Translations under genes and position numbers: made by a program
DNA from: Rhodospirillaceae bacterium
Lineage (GTDB): Bacteria > Pseudomonadota > Alphaproteobacteria > UBA6615
Length of the DNA: 64,000 bases
Direction: 5' to 3'
Assembly: GCA_002713365.1 (NCBI GenBank)
Contig: PASR01000014.1
Location: 62,001 to 126,000 of the forward strand
In this document: positions 8,642 through 18,544 of the stretch, one piece after another
Numbering within the stretch: position 1 is the stretch's first letter
How the letters are laid out: every line of letters starts with the position of its first letter
The notes under the pieces: generated by a model
Database searches by the model: none
Seen by the model: the letters and a program-made list of their open reading frames with translations, nothing else
Told to the model about the DNA's origin: nothing

Positions 8642-9889
8642 ATGGTAAAAGTCATGGTACAAATGTATCCAGTAGTCCGTGCAGAAAGTACAGAAGAACG
8701 TAAAAAACTACGTCCGCTTGGAAGAAATAAAGAGAGGTTTCAAGAGGCTATGGATGGTATGCCTGATATACTCCGGGCAATGGACGACCTAGGAGTATGG
8801 GGTGTTTCGTCTATAGAGCATCACTTTCATTCTGAGGGTTATGAAGTAGGCCCGTCGATAGGTCTGAATACGGGATACTGGGCTGGGCTTACTAAGAATG
8901 TAAGAGTTGGTAGTTTGGGTTATGTAATGTCTGTAGATGATCCAATTCGGGTTGCAGAAGAAACTGCGACATTAGATCATATCACCAAAGGCCGTTGTTT
9001 TGTTGGCTTTGCGAGAGGATACCAGTCGCGCTGGACAAATGTTCTCGGGCAAAAGATAGGAAGTGTTGCAACATTATCTGATGGAAGTGATGCTGATGAA
9101 CACAACCGTAAGATTTTTGAAGAACAAGTTGATTTAGTTCAAAAAGCGTGGACTGAAGAATCCTTTGATTATAAGAGTGATCTTTGGGAGTATCCATATC
9201 CTCATGATGAAGGCCTGGAAGGATGGTTTATGGGAGATATAACCAGACAGTTAGGAGCTCCTGGAGAAATGGATGATGAAGGCAAGTTACGCAAAATTTG
9301 TGTAGTGCCATCGCCTTATACAGACCCACATCCCCCAGTATTTATCGCTAGTAATGCTAGCGTAGAAACAGTTGAATACGCAGGCAAACGAGGCTTCGTA
9401 CCTTGCTATTTCTCGAGCATTGGAAGGTGTTCAAGCTATGGTCCTCGCTATACGGAAGTAGCTAATCAAAATGGATATAATTTTGCCCATGGCCAAAACC
9501 AAGCTATTGTTCGTTGGCCCCACATTGGTGCTACTGAAGACGAAGGCGCACAAATGGCAATGGATTGGAGTAGCGATATTTTTATGAACTTTTATGGCCC
9601 ATTATTCCCAGAATGGGCCGAAAAGGGACAGGGGACTACCTCTCGCGCAGAAATATTAGAGTTGATGGATAAAACTGGGCTATTTCAATATGGTACCGTT
9701 TCGCAGGTTCGAGACTATTATATTGATCAATGGAAGCAGCTTCCTGCAGAATATATTACTTTGATCTATCATTATGCTCAAACCCCTAAACAAGATATGA
9801 TTGATCAGTTAAAGATTTTTATGGAGGAGGTTAAGCCAGCCCTCGATGAGTTAACTGAATACCCTGATCTTGATCAGGCAGCTGAATAA
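8642..9889 (+). CDS. LLM-class flavin-dependent oxidoreductase
   Basis: This 415-residue protein belongs to the bacterial luciferase-like monooxygenases, (beta/alpha)8 barrels that use reduced FMN or F420. Visible family features are SSIEHHFHSEGYEVGPSIGL near residues 60-80, PIRVAEETATLDHITKGRCFVGFARGYQ near 100-128, and ASNASVETVEYAGKRGFVPC near 235-255. An AGGAGAG site precedes the ATG. The substrate is not predictable; relatives attack alkanes, sulfonates and aromatic or terpenoid ketones. A strong rho-independent terminator follows immediately. Confidence 0.9.
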   Translation: MVKVMVQMYPVVRAESTEERKKLRPLGRNKERFQEAMDGMPDILRAMDDLGVWGVSSIEHHFHSEGYEVGPSIGLNTGYWAGLTKNVRVGSLGYVMSVDDPIRVAEETATLDHITKGRCFVGFARGYQSRWTNVLGQKIGSVATLSDGSDADEHNRKIFEEQVDLVQKAWTEESFDYKSDLWEYPYPHDEGLEGWFMGDITRQLGAPGEMDDEGKLRKICVVPSPYTDPHPPVFIASNASVETVEYAGKRGFVPCYFSSIGRCSSYGPRYTEVANQNGYNFAHGQNQAIVRWPHIGATEDEGAQMAMDWSSDIFMNFYGPLFPEWAEKGQGTTSRAEILELMDKTGLFQYGTVSQVRDYYIDQWKQLPAEYITLIYHYAQTPKQDMIDQLKIFMEEVKPALDELTEYPDLDQAAE

Positions 9890-9911
9890 ATTTATATAAC
9901 AATTTTATTAC

Positions 9912-9942
9912 GGGTGGCAGATACTAACTGCCACCCTTTTTA
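9912..9942 (+). terminator. Rho-independent terminator after the LLM oxidoreductase
   Basis: A perfect 9-base-pair GC-rich stem (GGGTGGCAG, 9912-9920, with CTGCCACCC, 9928-9936) has a 7-base loop and is followed by TTTTTA. It lies 23 bases after the stop of the flavin monooxygenase, so it should end that transcript before the gamma-glutamyltransferase-like gene. Confidence 0.88.
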
Positions 9943-9969
9943 TTACCAGATCTATTTGAGATTTATCTA

Positions 9970-11559
9970 ATGCTCCATTCCACTTTTTCTAGTAACGGTA
10001 TGGTTGTAGCTCCGCACCATCTTGCCGCTGATGCGGGGTTAAACATATTACGTGATGGTGGAAATGCCATTGAAGCTATGATCGCAGCGGCTTCCACTAT
10101 ATCGGTTGTATATCCGCATATGAACTCAATAGGCGGAGATGGTTTTTGGTTAATTTCGTTACCTTCATCAGAAGTTATAGCTATTGATGCTTGCGGCCCT
10201 GCTGCCCAATCGGCAGATAAAAGTTTCTATTTAAGTAATGGTTACAATAAAATCCCAACTCGAGGACCTCATGCAGCTTTAACGACTGCTGGAACCATAT
10301 CTGGTTGGCAATCAGCCTTAGAAATTTCTATTGCATCGGGAGGAAAAATTCCTCTTAGTAGATTGTTGGAATATGCAATTGCTTATGCAAGGCGTGGCGT
10401 GTCCGTAACCTCTGGGCAAAGGCGTAATACTATTAGTAAATTAGATGAAATGAAAGATTCAATAGGATTTCATGAAAATTTTTTGAATTCAGGTGAAGTA
10501 CCTGTATGTGGTGATTTATTTTATCAAAAACAACTATCAAATACTCTTGAACGTCTTGCTCATGCTGGACTTGATGATTTTTATCGTGGTGATTTAGCTA
10601 AATTAATTGCTGAGGACCTTTCTTCTATTGATAGCCCATTAAAAAGAACTGATTTAGAAAGCTATTATGCAACTATTAAAGAGCCTTTATCTCTTAAGTT
10701 AAGCTCGGGAACAATTTATAATATGCCACCCCCTACTCAAGGCCTGGCATCATTACTTATTCTTGGTGCTTTTGATAAATTATCTTGTTTAGAAGCTGAT
10801 GGCTTTGAATTTATTCATTTGCTAGTTGAAGCAACTAAACAGGCTTTCTCTATTAGAGATTTTCATATCACTGATCCAGACTATATGCAGACCAATCCAA
10901 ATACTTTCTTACGTGATTCTGTAGTTAGCTCACTGGCAGATGCTATTGATCCTAACAAAGCGAGTGACTGGAAACGCGACGTTGATAAAGGAGATACTGT
11001 CTGGTTAGGGGCTATAGATAATAAGGGTATGGCCGTAAGTTTTATACAAAGTATTTATTGGGAGTTTGGTTCAGGAGTTGTTTTACCTCAGACAGGTATT
11101 ACCTGGCAAAATAGAGGTTCAAGTTTTTCGCTTGTAGCAGGAGAACAGAATGAATTGAAACCTGGTCGCAAACCATTTCATACCTTAAATCCAGCATTAG
11201 CTAAGCTTAATGATGGTAGAATAATGTCATATGGTACTATGGGTGGTGAAGGTCAACCACAAACCCAGGCGGCTATTTTTGCACGACATATACTATTTGG
11301 TCAGGGTGTCCAAGAAGCGATTACTGCTCCTCGGTGGTTACTTGGAAGAACTTGGGGAGATGATAATAATAATTTAAAGTTAGAATCACGTTTTTCTCCA
11401 GAACTTATAGCCGCCCTTAGAGATGCAGGGCACGATGTGGTTATAGTTGATCCATTTAGTGATTTAATGGGGCATGCTGGAGCATTAGTTCAAAATACAA
11501 ATGGAATTATTGAGGCGGGGTTTGATCCAAGAAGTGACGGCCGGGCTGCTGGTTTTTAA
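9970..11559 (+). CDS. Gamma-glutamyltransferase-family protein
   Basis: This 529-residue Ntn-hydrolase is of the GGT/acylase family. The precursor should cleave itself before the catalytic Thr, here Thr343 in GDTVWLGAIDNKGMAVSF, aligned with the TTHFS-type start of the small subunit. The large subunit shows LRDGGNAIEAMIAAA and GGDGFWLI; the small subunit shows LNPALAKLNDGR and GTMGGEGQPQTQ. No signal peptide is present, so it is likely cytoplasmic, like YwrD-type members, unlike periplasmic GGT. It is followed after 31 bases by a glutathione-transferase-like gene, which suggests work on glutathione conjugates, but gamma-glutamyl specificity is unproven. Confidence 0.9.
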   Translation: MLHSTFSSNGMVVAPHHLAADAGLNILRDGGNAIEAMIAAASTISVVYPHMNSIGGDGFWLISLPSSEVIAIDACGPAAQSADKSFYLSNGYNKIPTRGPHAALTTAGTISGWQSALEISIASGGKIPLSRLLEYAIAYARRGVSVTSGQRRNTISKLDEMKDSIGFHENFLNSGEVPVCGDLFYQKQLSNTLERLAHAGLDDFYRGDLAKLIAEDLSSIDSPLKRTDLESYYATIKEPLSLKLSSGTIYNMPPPTQGLASLLILGAFDKLSCLEADGFEFIHLLVEATKQAFSIRDFHITDPDYMQTNPNTFLRDSVVSSLADAIDPNKASDWKRDVDKGDTVWLGAIDNKGMAVSFIQSIYWEFGSGVVLPQTGITWQNRGSSFSLVAGEQNELKPGRKPFHTLNPALAKLNDGRIMSYGTMGGEGQPQTQAAIFARHILFGQGVQEAITAPRWLLGRTWGDDNNNLKLESRFSPELIAALRDAGHDVVIVDPFSDLMGHAGALVQNTNGIIEAGFDPRSDGRAAGF

Positions 11560-11590
11560 ATTTTAATGAGAAGATTTAGGAGTATTTATA

Positions 11591-12394
11591 ATGTCAGTAG
11601 AACTTTATCATACCCATCATTCGACTTGTAGTCAGAAGGTAAGGATATGTTTAGCTGAAAAAAACATGCCTCATCCCAATAAAGATTGGGTCGCGCATGA
11701 AGTAGACTTGGGTAATTTCGAACATTTAACACCTGAATACCTTAAAATTAATCCTAACGGTGTAGTTCCAGCTTTTGTCCATGATGGAACAGTGATTATA
11801 GAATCTTCAGCAATTGTGGAATATATAGATGAAGTCTTTCCAGGTCCTAAAATGACACCTCAAGATGCTGTTGGACGAGCAAAGATGCGTTCTTGGATGC
11901 GGTATATTGAGGAAGTTCCTACAGTAGCGGTAAGGGTTCCATCCTTTGCCAATTTATTTGCTCCAATGCGTTATAGTGAATATTCAGATAAAAAATTTTC
12001 AGATCATGCTGAACGACTACCTTTAAGAAAACGTTTTTATCAGCGCATGACTAAAGAAGGTTTCGGAGCTGATGATGTAAATTATGCTAAAGGGCAGATA
12101 AGACAGACATGTGAAAGAATTGATCAAGCGATTGCTATTAATGGAGGCCCATGGATTATGGGCGAGCAGTTTACTATAGCAGATGCATTGGTTGCTCCTT
12201 TGATAGATCGAATGGAAGATATGGGCTATTCATATATATGGGAGGATGATTTAAGGGAAATGGGAAACTGGTTTATTACATTAAAACAGAGGCCGTCTTT
12301 TCAGGCCACATTTTATCCTGGAAGTCGTATCTCTGATCGTTATTCGGACCATTTTCGATTAGCAAAGGACATAGAAGCAGAACGGGGTTATTAA
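11591..12394 (+). CDS. Glutathione S-transferase-family protein
   Basis: This 267-residue protein has an N-terminal thioredoxin-like GST domain (residues 3-80). It starts LYHTHHSTCSQKVRICLAEK and contains the cis-Pro segment GVVPAFVHDG and the glutathione-binding ESSAIVEYIDE. The C-terminal helical domain (about 90-240) includes the capping segment FTIADALVAPLIDRME. It could conjugate glutathione or isomerise or reduce a substrate. AGGAG lies 9 bases before the ATG. Its position directly after a GGT-like gene supports a joint role in glutathione-conjugate turnover. Confidence 0.9.
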   Translation: MSVELYHTHHSTCSQKVRICLAEKNMPHPNKDWVAHEVDLGNFEHLTPEYLKINPNGVVPAFVHDGTVIIESSAIVEYIDEVFPGPKMTPQDAVGRAKMRSWMRYIEEVPTVAVRVPSFANLFAPMRYSEYSDKKFSDHAERLPLRKRFYQRMTKEGFGADDVNYAKGQIRQTCERIDQAIAINGGPWIMGEQFTIADALVAPLIDRMEDMGYSYIWEDDLREMGNWFITLKQRPSFQATFYPGSRISDRYSDHFRLAKDIEAERGY

Positions 12395-12460
12395 TTATCC
12401 ATGTACCTTTTAAAGATAAAAATCGGTTTTGTTATCAATAATCATCTAGGAGACATCTAA

Positions 12461-12736
12461 TTGGCTGGTATGTTCTTAACCTTACTTGCAGTTGGATTCG
12501 GAATTTTCGTTCTGTTTATGGTGTGGTCGTTACTCAATCGAGGAGCTAAATCCCGGAGGGCGTCACTTGATCAGGATACTATTGATAATTCAGCTAGAGA
12601 CCTTATGAGTAGATATGGAAACAAAGCGGATATGGAAGCTGAAAAACTATCAGAACAATGCCTTGCCATTGGTGATTTTGAAGGCGAGGCTGTATGGAAG
12701 TTAGTAAAAAAAGCAATTACTAGATTACAAACCTAA
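12461..12736 (+). CDS. Small membrane-anchored protein of unknown function
   Basis: I do not recognise this 91-residue protein. It has one N-terminal hydrophobic helix (about residues 3-25, LTLLAVGFGIFVLFMVWSLL) then a charged soluble part ending LVKKAITRLQT. I chose the TTG at 12461 because AGGAGA at 12448-12453 lies 7 bases upstream; the next ATG (12470) would be too far from it. Single-pass insertion with a cytoplasmic C-terminus is likely, since basic residues (RGAKSRR) follow the helix. It follows the GST gene by 66 bases on the same strand. Confidence 0.72.
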   Translation: MAGMFLTLLAVGFGIFVLFMVWSLLNRGAKSRRASLDQDTIDNSARDLMSRYGNKADMEAEKLSEQCLAIGDFEGEAVWKLVKKAITRLQT

Positions 12737-12766
12737 TAAAAGAATTTAAATAAATTATATATTTTT

Positions 12767-14161
12767 CTATGGGTAAATACCTAGCAAGCGCCCCCATAAA
12801 TATTGCAGGGGCATAATAACAATTAATGCTATAATAAAATATAGTGCTAAAACACGGACACCAGCCCGCATTGGTACACCGCCGATTGCCATAGTTATTG
12901 CTACGGGGGGGGCTTGATGTGGCATGGGAAATATCATGAAGCTGGGGACTTCAGCGAGTAGTACTGATCTGAGTGGCCAACTCGTTGCTTGGGCAATAGA
13001 ATCTGCGAAGGTTGTCATGATTGTGGCGGCCACAGGTGCAGTTGCAATTAGATTAATGGCTCCTCCGATTATGAAAATTTGATAGAAAGTCAAAAGTCCG
13101 CCATCTGAAGTTAGCGGTACATTTGTTAATAGCCACTCGCCTATACTGTCACCTAGACCCGTATGGCTAGCGATTGATCCCATTCCAATTACTCCGGCAA
13201 TAAAGAACCAAGGCCCATAATTAATATCAGTAGTTAAAACTTTTGATGGTAGAAGTCCGACAACCGGAATAATACAAATTAGGGCCACTCCCATTGCAAT
13301 CCAAGCCGGAGATATTCCATGTATTGAATCTGTCATCCATAAGGCTAGGGCTATTAGTAAGATAATTAATAATCTTCGTTCGGCAACTGACCAATCAGTA
13401 CTTTTTATTTTTACATTATCACTTTTAGGTTTGGCACCGAACATTAAAGTGATCAACGTTGTCTGGATAAGCAAGCCTAACAATCCTAGAATAGGAAAAT
13501 TTAGAACGGTATAGTCAAAATATGTAAAATTTATATCATGAACGCTTTCGGCAACTCCGGCAAAGGCCATACTGACTACAGTGGACGGGAGAATACCAAA
13601 AGCTGGGATAGTCGAACCCATGCCAGCTGCTAAAATTAAACCAAACCGTGCGCGGCTATTTTCCAAAAACCCCAACCTATCGGCGAGGGCCATGGCCAGT
13701 GGAGCCATTAGTACAGCACGTGCGGAAGCTGAAGGCATTAGGAAAGCCAGAATAACTCCAGCGAATGCTATACCTAAAGCCATTGCAAAATAATGAGCAG
13801 GTAATATTAGTTCCAGTGTTTCTACGGCCCTGGCTGCTAACCCTGAACGTTGTACAGCAATGGTGATCACCAGACCCCCAAAAACCAACCAAGTGGCGCT
13901 AGCATGAAAACCAGCAAAAACAACATTTGCCGGTGCAATATCAAGCATAACTGATACTAAAAACATAATCAGGGCGGTAATGTGAATAGGAATAGCACTG
14001 GTTGCCCATAATCCAATACAAAATAAAATAATTCCGGTGGCCTGTAGAATTAATGGATCAGGAGACCACAGTGGTGCTGACAAAAAGATAACGCTAACCA
14101 GAGAAGCTGTTAAAGCTAGTATCTGTGTGAATCCGCTAGGCGAAGCTTTGGGCTGCGTCAT
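12767..14161 (-). CDS. SLC13/DASS-type anion:sodium symporter
   Basis: This 464-residue polytopic protein has about a dozen hydrophobic segments in two inverted halves, as in the divalent anion:Na+ symporter (ArsB/NhaD-like) superfamily. Landmarks are ATSAIPIHITALIMF, ATWLVFGGLVITIAVQRSGLA, then MPSASARAVLMAPLAMALADR in the first half and NLIATAPVAATIM in the second, at the places where canonical members carry Ser-Asn-Thr motifs. Neither half shows a full SNT, so coupling ion and substrate are open. The C-terminus has IFPMPHQAPPVAITMAIGGVPM. It is divergently transcribed from the FadJ-like gene. Confidence 0.85.
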   Translation of the reverse strand: MTQPKASPSGFTQILALTASLVSVIFLSAPLWSPDPLILQATGIILFCIGLWATSAIPIHITALIMFLVSVMLDIAPANVVFAGFHASATWLVFGGLVITIAVQRSGLAARAVETLELILPAHYFAMALGIAFAGVILAFLMPSASARAVLMAPLAMALADRLGFLENSRARFGLILAAGMGSTIPAFGILPSTVVSMAFAGVAESVHDINFTYFDYTVLNFPILGLLGLLIQTTLITLMFGAKPKSDNVKIKSTDWSVAERRLLIILLIALALWMTDSIHGISPAWIAMGVALICIIPVVGLLPSKVLTTDINYGPWFFIAGVIGMGSIASHTGLGDSIGEWLLTNVPLTSDGGLLTFYQIFIIGGAINLIATAPVAATIMTTFADSIAQATSWPLRSVLLAEVPSFMIFPMPHQAPPVAITMAIGGVPMRAGVRVLALYFIIALIVIMPLQYLWGRLLGIYP

Positions 14162-14328
14162 ATTTTGTATTCCTAATAATTTAATCTAGAAATAGACTTT
14201 GTTAGACGTATTTTTGTTAATTCAAAGCATATAACATAATATACAAGAATATATATTAGTTTAAGGTTTATTGATCCTTTAGAATGAAAATGGAAATGGA
14301 TTTTTAATATGAGTGGGGGAATTTTAAG

Positions 14329-16461
14329 ATGACAACCTCTGAAAATGTTAGTCCCGTTATTTTTAAAAAAAATGGTGAGATTGCTGTTTTAACTATTAAT
14401 AACCCTCCAGTTAATGCACTGGCCAAAGAAGTACGTATTTCTCTGGCAAGTTGTCTAGAGTCTGCAAATCAGGATCCCGAGATTCTAGCTATAGTGTTAC
14501 ATGGTTCTGGAAGAAACTTGTGTGGCGGTGCTGACATACGAGAGTTCAATACACCAGATAGAGAAGTTCAACCTATGAGCCGTGATTTAATGAATCTTCT
14601 TGAAAAATCAAATAAAATAATAGTAGCTGCAATACATGGTCCTACTCTTGGCGGAGGACTCGAATTGGCTTTAGGGTGTCACTACCGTGTAGCTGATAAG
14701 CTTGCTAGTATTGGTTTACCTGAGGTTCAACGTGGCGTTATTCCTGGAGCTGGTGGAACACAGCGTTTACCGAGATTAATAGGCCTTCAACCTGCCATAA
14801 AAATGATTACATCAGGATTACCTATTAATGCTGTCGAAGCCTTAAATTTGGGCATTATTGATCTGCTTTCTAATGATGATTTGGTTCAAGATGCTATAGC
14901 CTTCGCAAGAAAACTTATAGCCAATAGTTCTAAACCAAGACGCATTAGTACAATGAAAATAGAAGGTGAAATAGAAGAAAATATAAAATTAATTGAAGAA
15001 CATAAACTATTATTAATGAAAGATAGTCCGGCATTATCTGCTCCAGTTTATGCTTTAGAAAGTATACATAATGCTATAACGATGCCGTTTGACGAAGGAT
15101 GGAAGGCCGAGGCCGATTTGAGCCGTATAAGCATGGCTTCTGATCAGTCCCGGTCATTAGTTCACGCATTTTTTGCTGAAAGACAAGTTCATAAAATACC
15201 TGATATTTCATCTGATACTATTCTAAGGCCTATTAAAAAGGCCGCAATAATTGGTGCCGGCACTATGGGAGGCGGTATTGCTATGTCCTTTGTAAATGCA
15301 GGAATTCCTGTAGTTTTAATAGAAATGTCAAGTGAGAATTTAGCAAATGGGATGAGTAGAATAGAAGCAAATTATAAAGCATCAACTAAGCGTGGGCGTT
15401 TAAGTGAAGACGAAATGGCATCAAGGTTATCTAGAATCACTACGTCTACTAATTATGCGGACATTAGCGATTCTGACATAGTAATAGAGGCTGTTTATGA
15501 AGAAATGGATGTAAAACGTATTGTTTTTAAAGAAATTGATCGTTTTGCGCGAGAGGATGCCATTCTTGCTACTAATACCTCAACCTTGAATGTGAATGAA
15601 ATTGCACTTTTTACTACTAGACCAGAAAGTGTTCTGGGCACCCATTTCTTTAGTCCAGCAAATGTAATGAAGCTTTTAGAGATCGTTCGTGCTGATAGAA
15701 CTTCTAAAGATATTGTGGCCTCTGTAATGGAAATGGCAAAAGAAATTAATAAAGTTGGGGTAGTCGTCGGAGTGTGTGATGGGTTTGTAGGGAATCGTAT
15801 GTTAGCACCATATTTTCGGCAAGGTGATTTTTTAGTTGAAGAAGGAGTAATGCCGCAAGATGTTGATAATGTTGTTGAAACATATGGATTTCGCATGGGG
15901 CCATTTCGGGTTTCAGATCTAGCAGGGTTAGATATTTCTTGGGCTATAGAAAAGCGCCGCGCAGAAACAAGACCGCTAGATGAAAGGTTTTCACCATTGC
16001 TTGATCGTATTTGTCAACTTGGTAGATATGGACAAAAGACCGGGGCAGGATGGTATTTTTATGAGGAAGGCCGTAAAGCTATTCCTGACCCAGTCATCGA
16101 GGAAATTATTTTTGCTAGATCACGTGAGATGTCTCTAAATCGCCGTACTATAGAAGATGATGAAATTTTGCAGAGATGTTTGTATTCAATGATAAACGAA
16201 GGGGCAAAGATTCTTGAAGAGGGGTTAGCTATACGGTCATCCGATATAGATGTTATATGGCTCCACGGATATGGTTTTCCTCGGCATCGTGGGGGGCCAA
16301 TGTTTTATGCAGATTTGGTCGGATTAAGAAATGTGTGTGATACGCTTGATAAATTTTATAGAGAATGGGGTGATAAGTGGGAGCCGTCTCATTTGCTTAG
16401 AAATTTAGCTGATGCCGGCTCCAGTTTTAGTGAGTGGGATAAAAAACAAATGGAAAAGTAA
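14329..16461 (+). CDS. Bifunctional enoyl-CoA hydratase/3-hydroxyacyl-CoA dehydrogenase (first copy)
   Basis: This 710-residue FadJ/multifunctional-enzyme-type protein performs two steps of beta-oxidation. The crotonase domain (1-200) keeps both acid/base glutamates: Glu112 in GGGLELALGCHYR and Glu132 in GLPEVQRG. The NAD domain starts with IIGAGTMGGGI (307-317), and the dehydrogenase His439 is in GTHFFSPANVMKLLE. Two 3HCDH C-terminal repeats follow (GFVGNRMLAPY; YGFPRHRGGPMFYAD). No thiolase domain. A second copy lies at 20225-22321; the pair probably divides substrates by chain length or branching. A 167-base divergent region separates it from the symporter. Confidence 0.94.
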   Translation: MTTSENVSPVIFKKNGEIAVLTINNPPVNALAKEVRISLASCLESANQDPEILAIVLHGSGRNLCGGADIREFNTPDREVQPMSRDLMNLLEKSNKIIVAAIHGPTLGGGLELALGCHYRVADKLASIGLPEVQRGVIPGAGGTQRLPRLIGLQPAIKMITSGLPINAVEALNLGIIDLLSNDDLVQDAIAFARKLIANSSKPRRISTMKIEGEIEENIKLIEEHKLLLMKDSPALSAPVYALESIHNAITMPFDEGWKAEADLSRISMASDQSRSLVHAFFAERQVHKIPDISSDTILRPIKKAAIIGAGTMGGGIAMSFVNAGIPVVLIEMSSENLANGMSRIEANYKASTKRGRLSEDEMASRLSRITTSTNYADISDSDIVIEAVYEEMDVKRIVFKEIDRFAREDAILATNTSTLNVNEIALFTTRPESVLGTHFFSPANVMKLLEIVRADRTSKDIVASVMEMAKEINKVGVVVGVCDGFVGNRMLAPYFRQGDFLVEEGVMPQDVDNVVETYGFRMGPFRVSDLAGLDISWAIEKRRAETRPLDERFSPLLDRICQLGRYGQKTGAGWYFYEEGRKAIPDPVIEEIIFARSREMSLNRRTIEDDEILQRCLYSMINEGAKILEEGLAIRSSDIDVIWLHGYGFPRHRGGPMFYADLVGLRNVCDTLDKFYREWGDKWEPSHLLRNLADAGSSFSEWDKKQMEK

Positions 16462-16485
16462 TACTATTACTAAACGGTAATAGTA
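16462..16485. repeat. Inverted repeat between convergent genes
   Basis: A perfect 9-base stem (TACTATTAC, 16462-16470, with GTAATAGTA, 16477-16485) with a 6-base loop sits exactly where the FadJ-like gene and the convergent SDR gene meet. It is AT-rich and lacks a clean U-tract, so its role as a two-way terminator is only possible. Confidence 0.4.
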
Positions 16486-17237
16486 ACTCCACCATCAATC
16501 ACTATAGTTTGTCCTGTTATCCAGCCTCCAGCATTAGAAGCCAGGTAAACTGCTGCGCCAGAGATGTCTTCTGGTTTGCCAAAACGCTTAAGGGGTGTCG
16601 AAGCTATGCGTGGTTCCGCGTAATTTGGGTCCTCCCATAGTGCGCGAGCAAAGTCGGTCTTGACTAGACCAGGAGCTATACAATTAACACGAATATTTGA
16701 GGGTCCGAGTTCTATTGCCAGATTACGAGTCAACTGCATATCAGCAGCTTTAGAAATACCATAAGTTCCAATGACGTCTGAACCCCTGAGACCACCTATT
16801 GAAGAAATGTAAATAATAGAACCATCTTTACGTTCTTTCATTCCAGGACTTACAAGTTGGGCGAGCCAAAGATTCGACTGAATATTAGTTTGCATTACCT
16901 TACTAAATATTTCGTCGGGGATTTTCATCGAAGATCCATAGTGTGGATTAATGGCGGCATTGCCAACAGCAATATCGACTTGTCCTAAGTTTTTAATAGT
17001 TTCTTCAACAAGATTAATAAGTTGTGCTTTGTTCCCAACATTGCATGGAATTCCAATTACTTCATGGCCTTTACTTTTCATCAAATCTACGGTTTCTTGA
17101 ACTCGGACTTTATCACGGCTAGATACAACTACTTTTGCTCCGTGTTCAGCCAAAGAAATTGCAATAGCTTTACCAATTCCTTTAGTTGAACCTGTGACAA
17201 TGGCTACTTTATCTGACAAATCAAACATATTTAGCAT
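16470..17237 (-). CDS. Short-chain dehydrogenase/reductase
   Basis: This 255-residue classical SDR has the cofactor motif TGSTKGIG (15-22), the structural NAAIN (93-97, where NNAG is usual), the catalytic Ser at 145/146 in YISSIGG, and Tyr159/Lys163 in YGISK. The C-terminus GGWITGQTIVIDGG is standard. An alternative ATG three codons in (MFDL) is equally possible. Surrounded by acyl-CoA enzymes, it most likely oxidises or reduces a hydroxyacyl or oxoacyl intermediate; the sequence does not fix whether NAD or NADP is used. Confidence 0.9.
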   Translation of the reverse strand: MLNMFDLSDKVAIVTGSTKGIGKAIAISLAEHGAKVVVSSRDKVRVQETVDLMKSKGHEVIGIPCNVGNKAQLINLVEETIKNLGQVDIAVGNAAINPHYGSSMKIPDEIFSKVMQTNIQSNLWLAQLVSPGMKERKDGSIIYISSIGGLRGSDVIGTYGISKAADMQLTRNLAIELGPSNIRVNCIAPGLVKTDFARALWEDPNYAEPRIASTPLKRFGKPEDISGAAVYLASNAGGWITGQTIVIDGGVTITV

Positions 17238-17305
17238 GATAATTTCCCTTTATGGCTAAGGTAACACTGAATAAAGTATAGAGGAACACACTGGAGCTTA
17301 AACCT

Positions 17306-18541
17306 ATGGATTTTGAACTATCACCAAGGACTCATGAACTCAAGGCAAAGATAGAGGCCTTTATGGATGAATACGTTTATCCTAATGAAGAATTATATGA
17401 TGAACAGTTAAATAGCCAAGACAGCCGTTGGCAGTTACCAATGATTGTTCAGGATCTAAAAAAAGTTGCTCGATCTGAGGGGCTCTGGAATTTATTTTTG
17501 CCTGATTCCAAGCTAGGTGCCGGTCTAACTAATGTAGAATATGCTCCTCTATGTGAGATTATGGGTCGAGTCCATTGGGCTCCAGAGATATTTAATTGTT
17601 CTGCACCTGACACTGGTAATATGGAGGTGCTCCATATGTACGGGACACATGAACAACAAAATCAATGGCTTAGACCATTATTAGATGGGGAAATCAGGTC
17701 TGCCTTCGCAATGACTGAACCGGCTGTTGCTTCTTCTGACGCAAGTAATATTGAATGCTCAATCAGAAGGGATGGGGATGAGTATGTAATTAATGGCAGA
17801 AAGTGGTGGACTTCTGGGATGGGGGATCCACGTTGTAAAATAATGATTGTAATGGGGAAGACAGACCCTAAAGCAACAAAATACCAGCAGCAGTCTCAAG
17901 TACTTGTGCCAACAAATACCTTGGGTGTAGAGATAAAGCGTATGCTTCCAGTGATGGGTTATGATGATGCACCGCATGGTCATGGTGAGGTGTTATTCAA
18001 TAATGTTAGAGTGCCTATTGAAAACATGATTTTAGGAGAAGGAAGAGGGTTTGAAATAGCTCAGGGACGACTAGGGCCAGGTCGGATACACCATTGTATG
18101 AGAGTTATTGGTGTTGCTGAACGAGCTTTAGAACTTCTATGTTCAAGGGCAGCTGAAAGAGAAACGTGGGGGCGTTTATTAGCGGATAGAGGAATAACTC
18201 AGGAACGGATAGCTCAATCGCGTATCGATATAGACATGTGTCGTTTATTAGTTATGAAAGCCGCTTGGAAGATGGATACGGCAGGGAATAAAGAGGCTAG
18301 ACAGGAAATAGCTATGATCAAGGTTGCTGCGCCAAAAATGGCTCTTGAGGTAATAGATAGAGCATTACAGATACATGGCGGAGGAGGTATGACTAATGAT
18401 TTTCCGATTGCTTATATGTTAGCTCATACAAGAGCTATGCGTTTATTTGATGGGCCTGACGAGGTACACCGCCAACAAATTGCCCGCCTAGAGTTACGCC
18501 GCCAGCTTGGTGGCTATCCTAAGCAACGTTCTTTGAACTGA
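17306..18541 (+). CDS. ACAD10/11-type acyl-CoA dehydrogenase
   Basis: This 411-residue acyl-CoA dehydrogenase has the middle-domain motif [15 protein letters not shown] and the C-terminal motif [17 protein letters not shown]. The DGPDEVH form, with Asp in place of the usual catalytic YEG Glu, marks the group containing human ACAD10/ACAD11 dehydrogenase domains and LvaC-type enzymes. In those, the dehydrogenase partners a kinase to process 4-hydroxyacyl-CoAs through a phosphorylated intermediate. A kinase-like gene ends 3 bases away on the other strand, which fits this function. GGAG lies 11 bases before the ATG. Substrate assignment is inference. Confidence 0.9.
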   Translation: MDFELSPRTHELKAKIEAFMDEYVYPNEELYDEQLNSQDSRWQLPMIVQDLKKVARSEGLWNLFLPDSKLGAGLTNVEYAPLCEIMGRVHWAPEIFNCSAPDTGNMEVLHMYGTHEQQNQWLRPLLDGEIRSAFAMTEPAVASSDASNIECSIRRDGDEYVINGRKWWTSGMGDPRCKIMIVMGKTDPKATKYQQQSQVLVPTNTLGVEIKRMLPVMGYDDAPHGHGEVLFNNVRVPIENMILGEGRGFEIAQGRLGPGRIHHCMRVIGVAERALELLCSRAAERETWGRLLADRGITQERIAQSRIDIDMCRLLVMKAAWKMDTAGNKEARQEIAMIKVAAPKMALEVIDRALQIHGGGGMTNDFPIAYMLAHTRAMRLFDGPDEVHRQQIARLELRRQLGGYPKQRSLN

Positions 18542-18544
18542 TTA

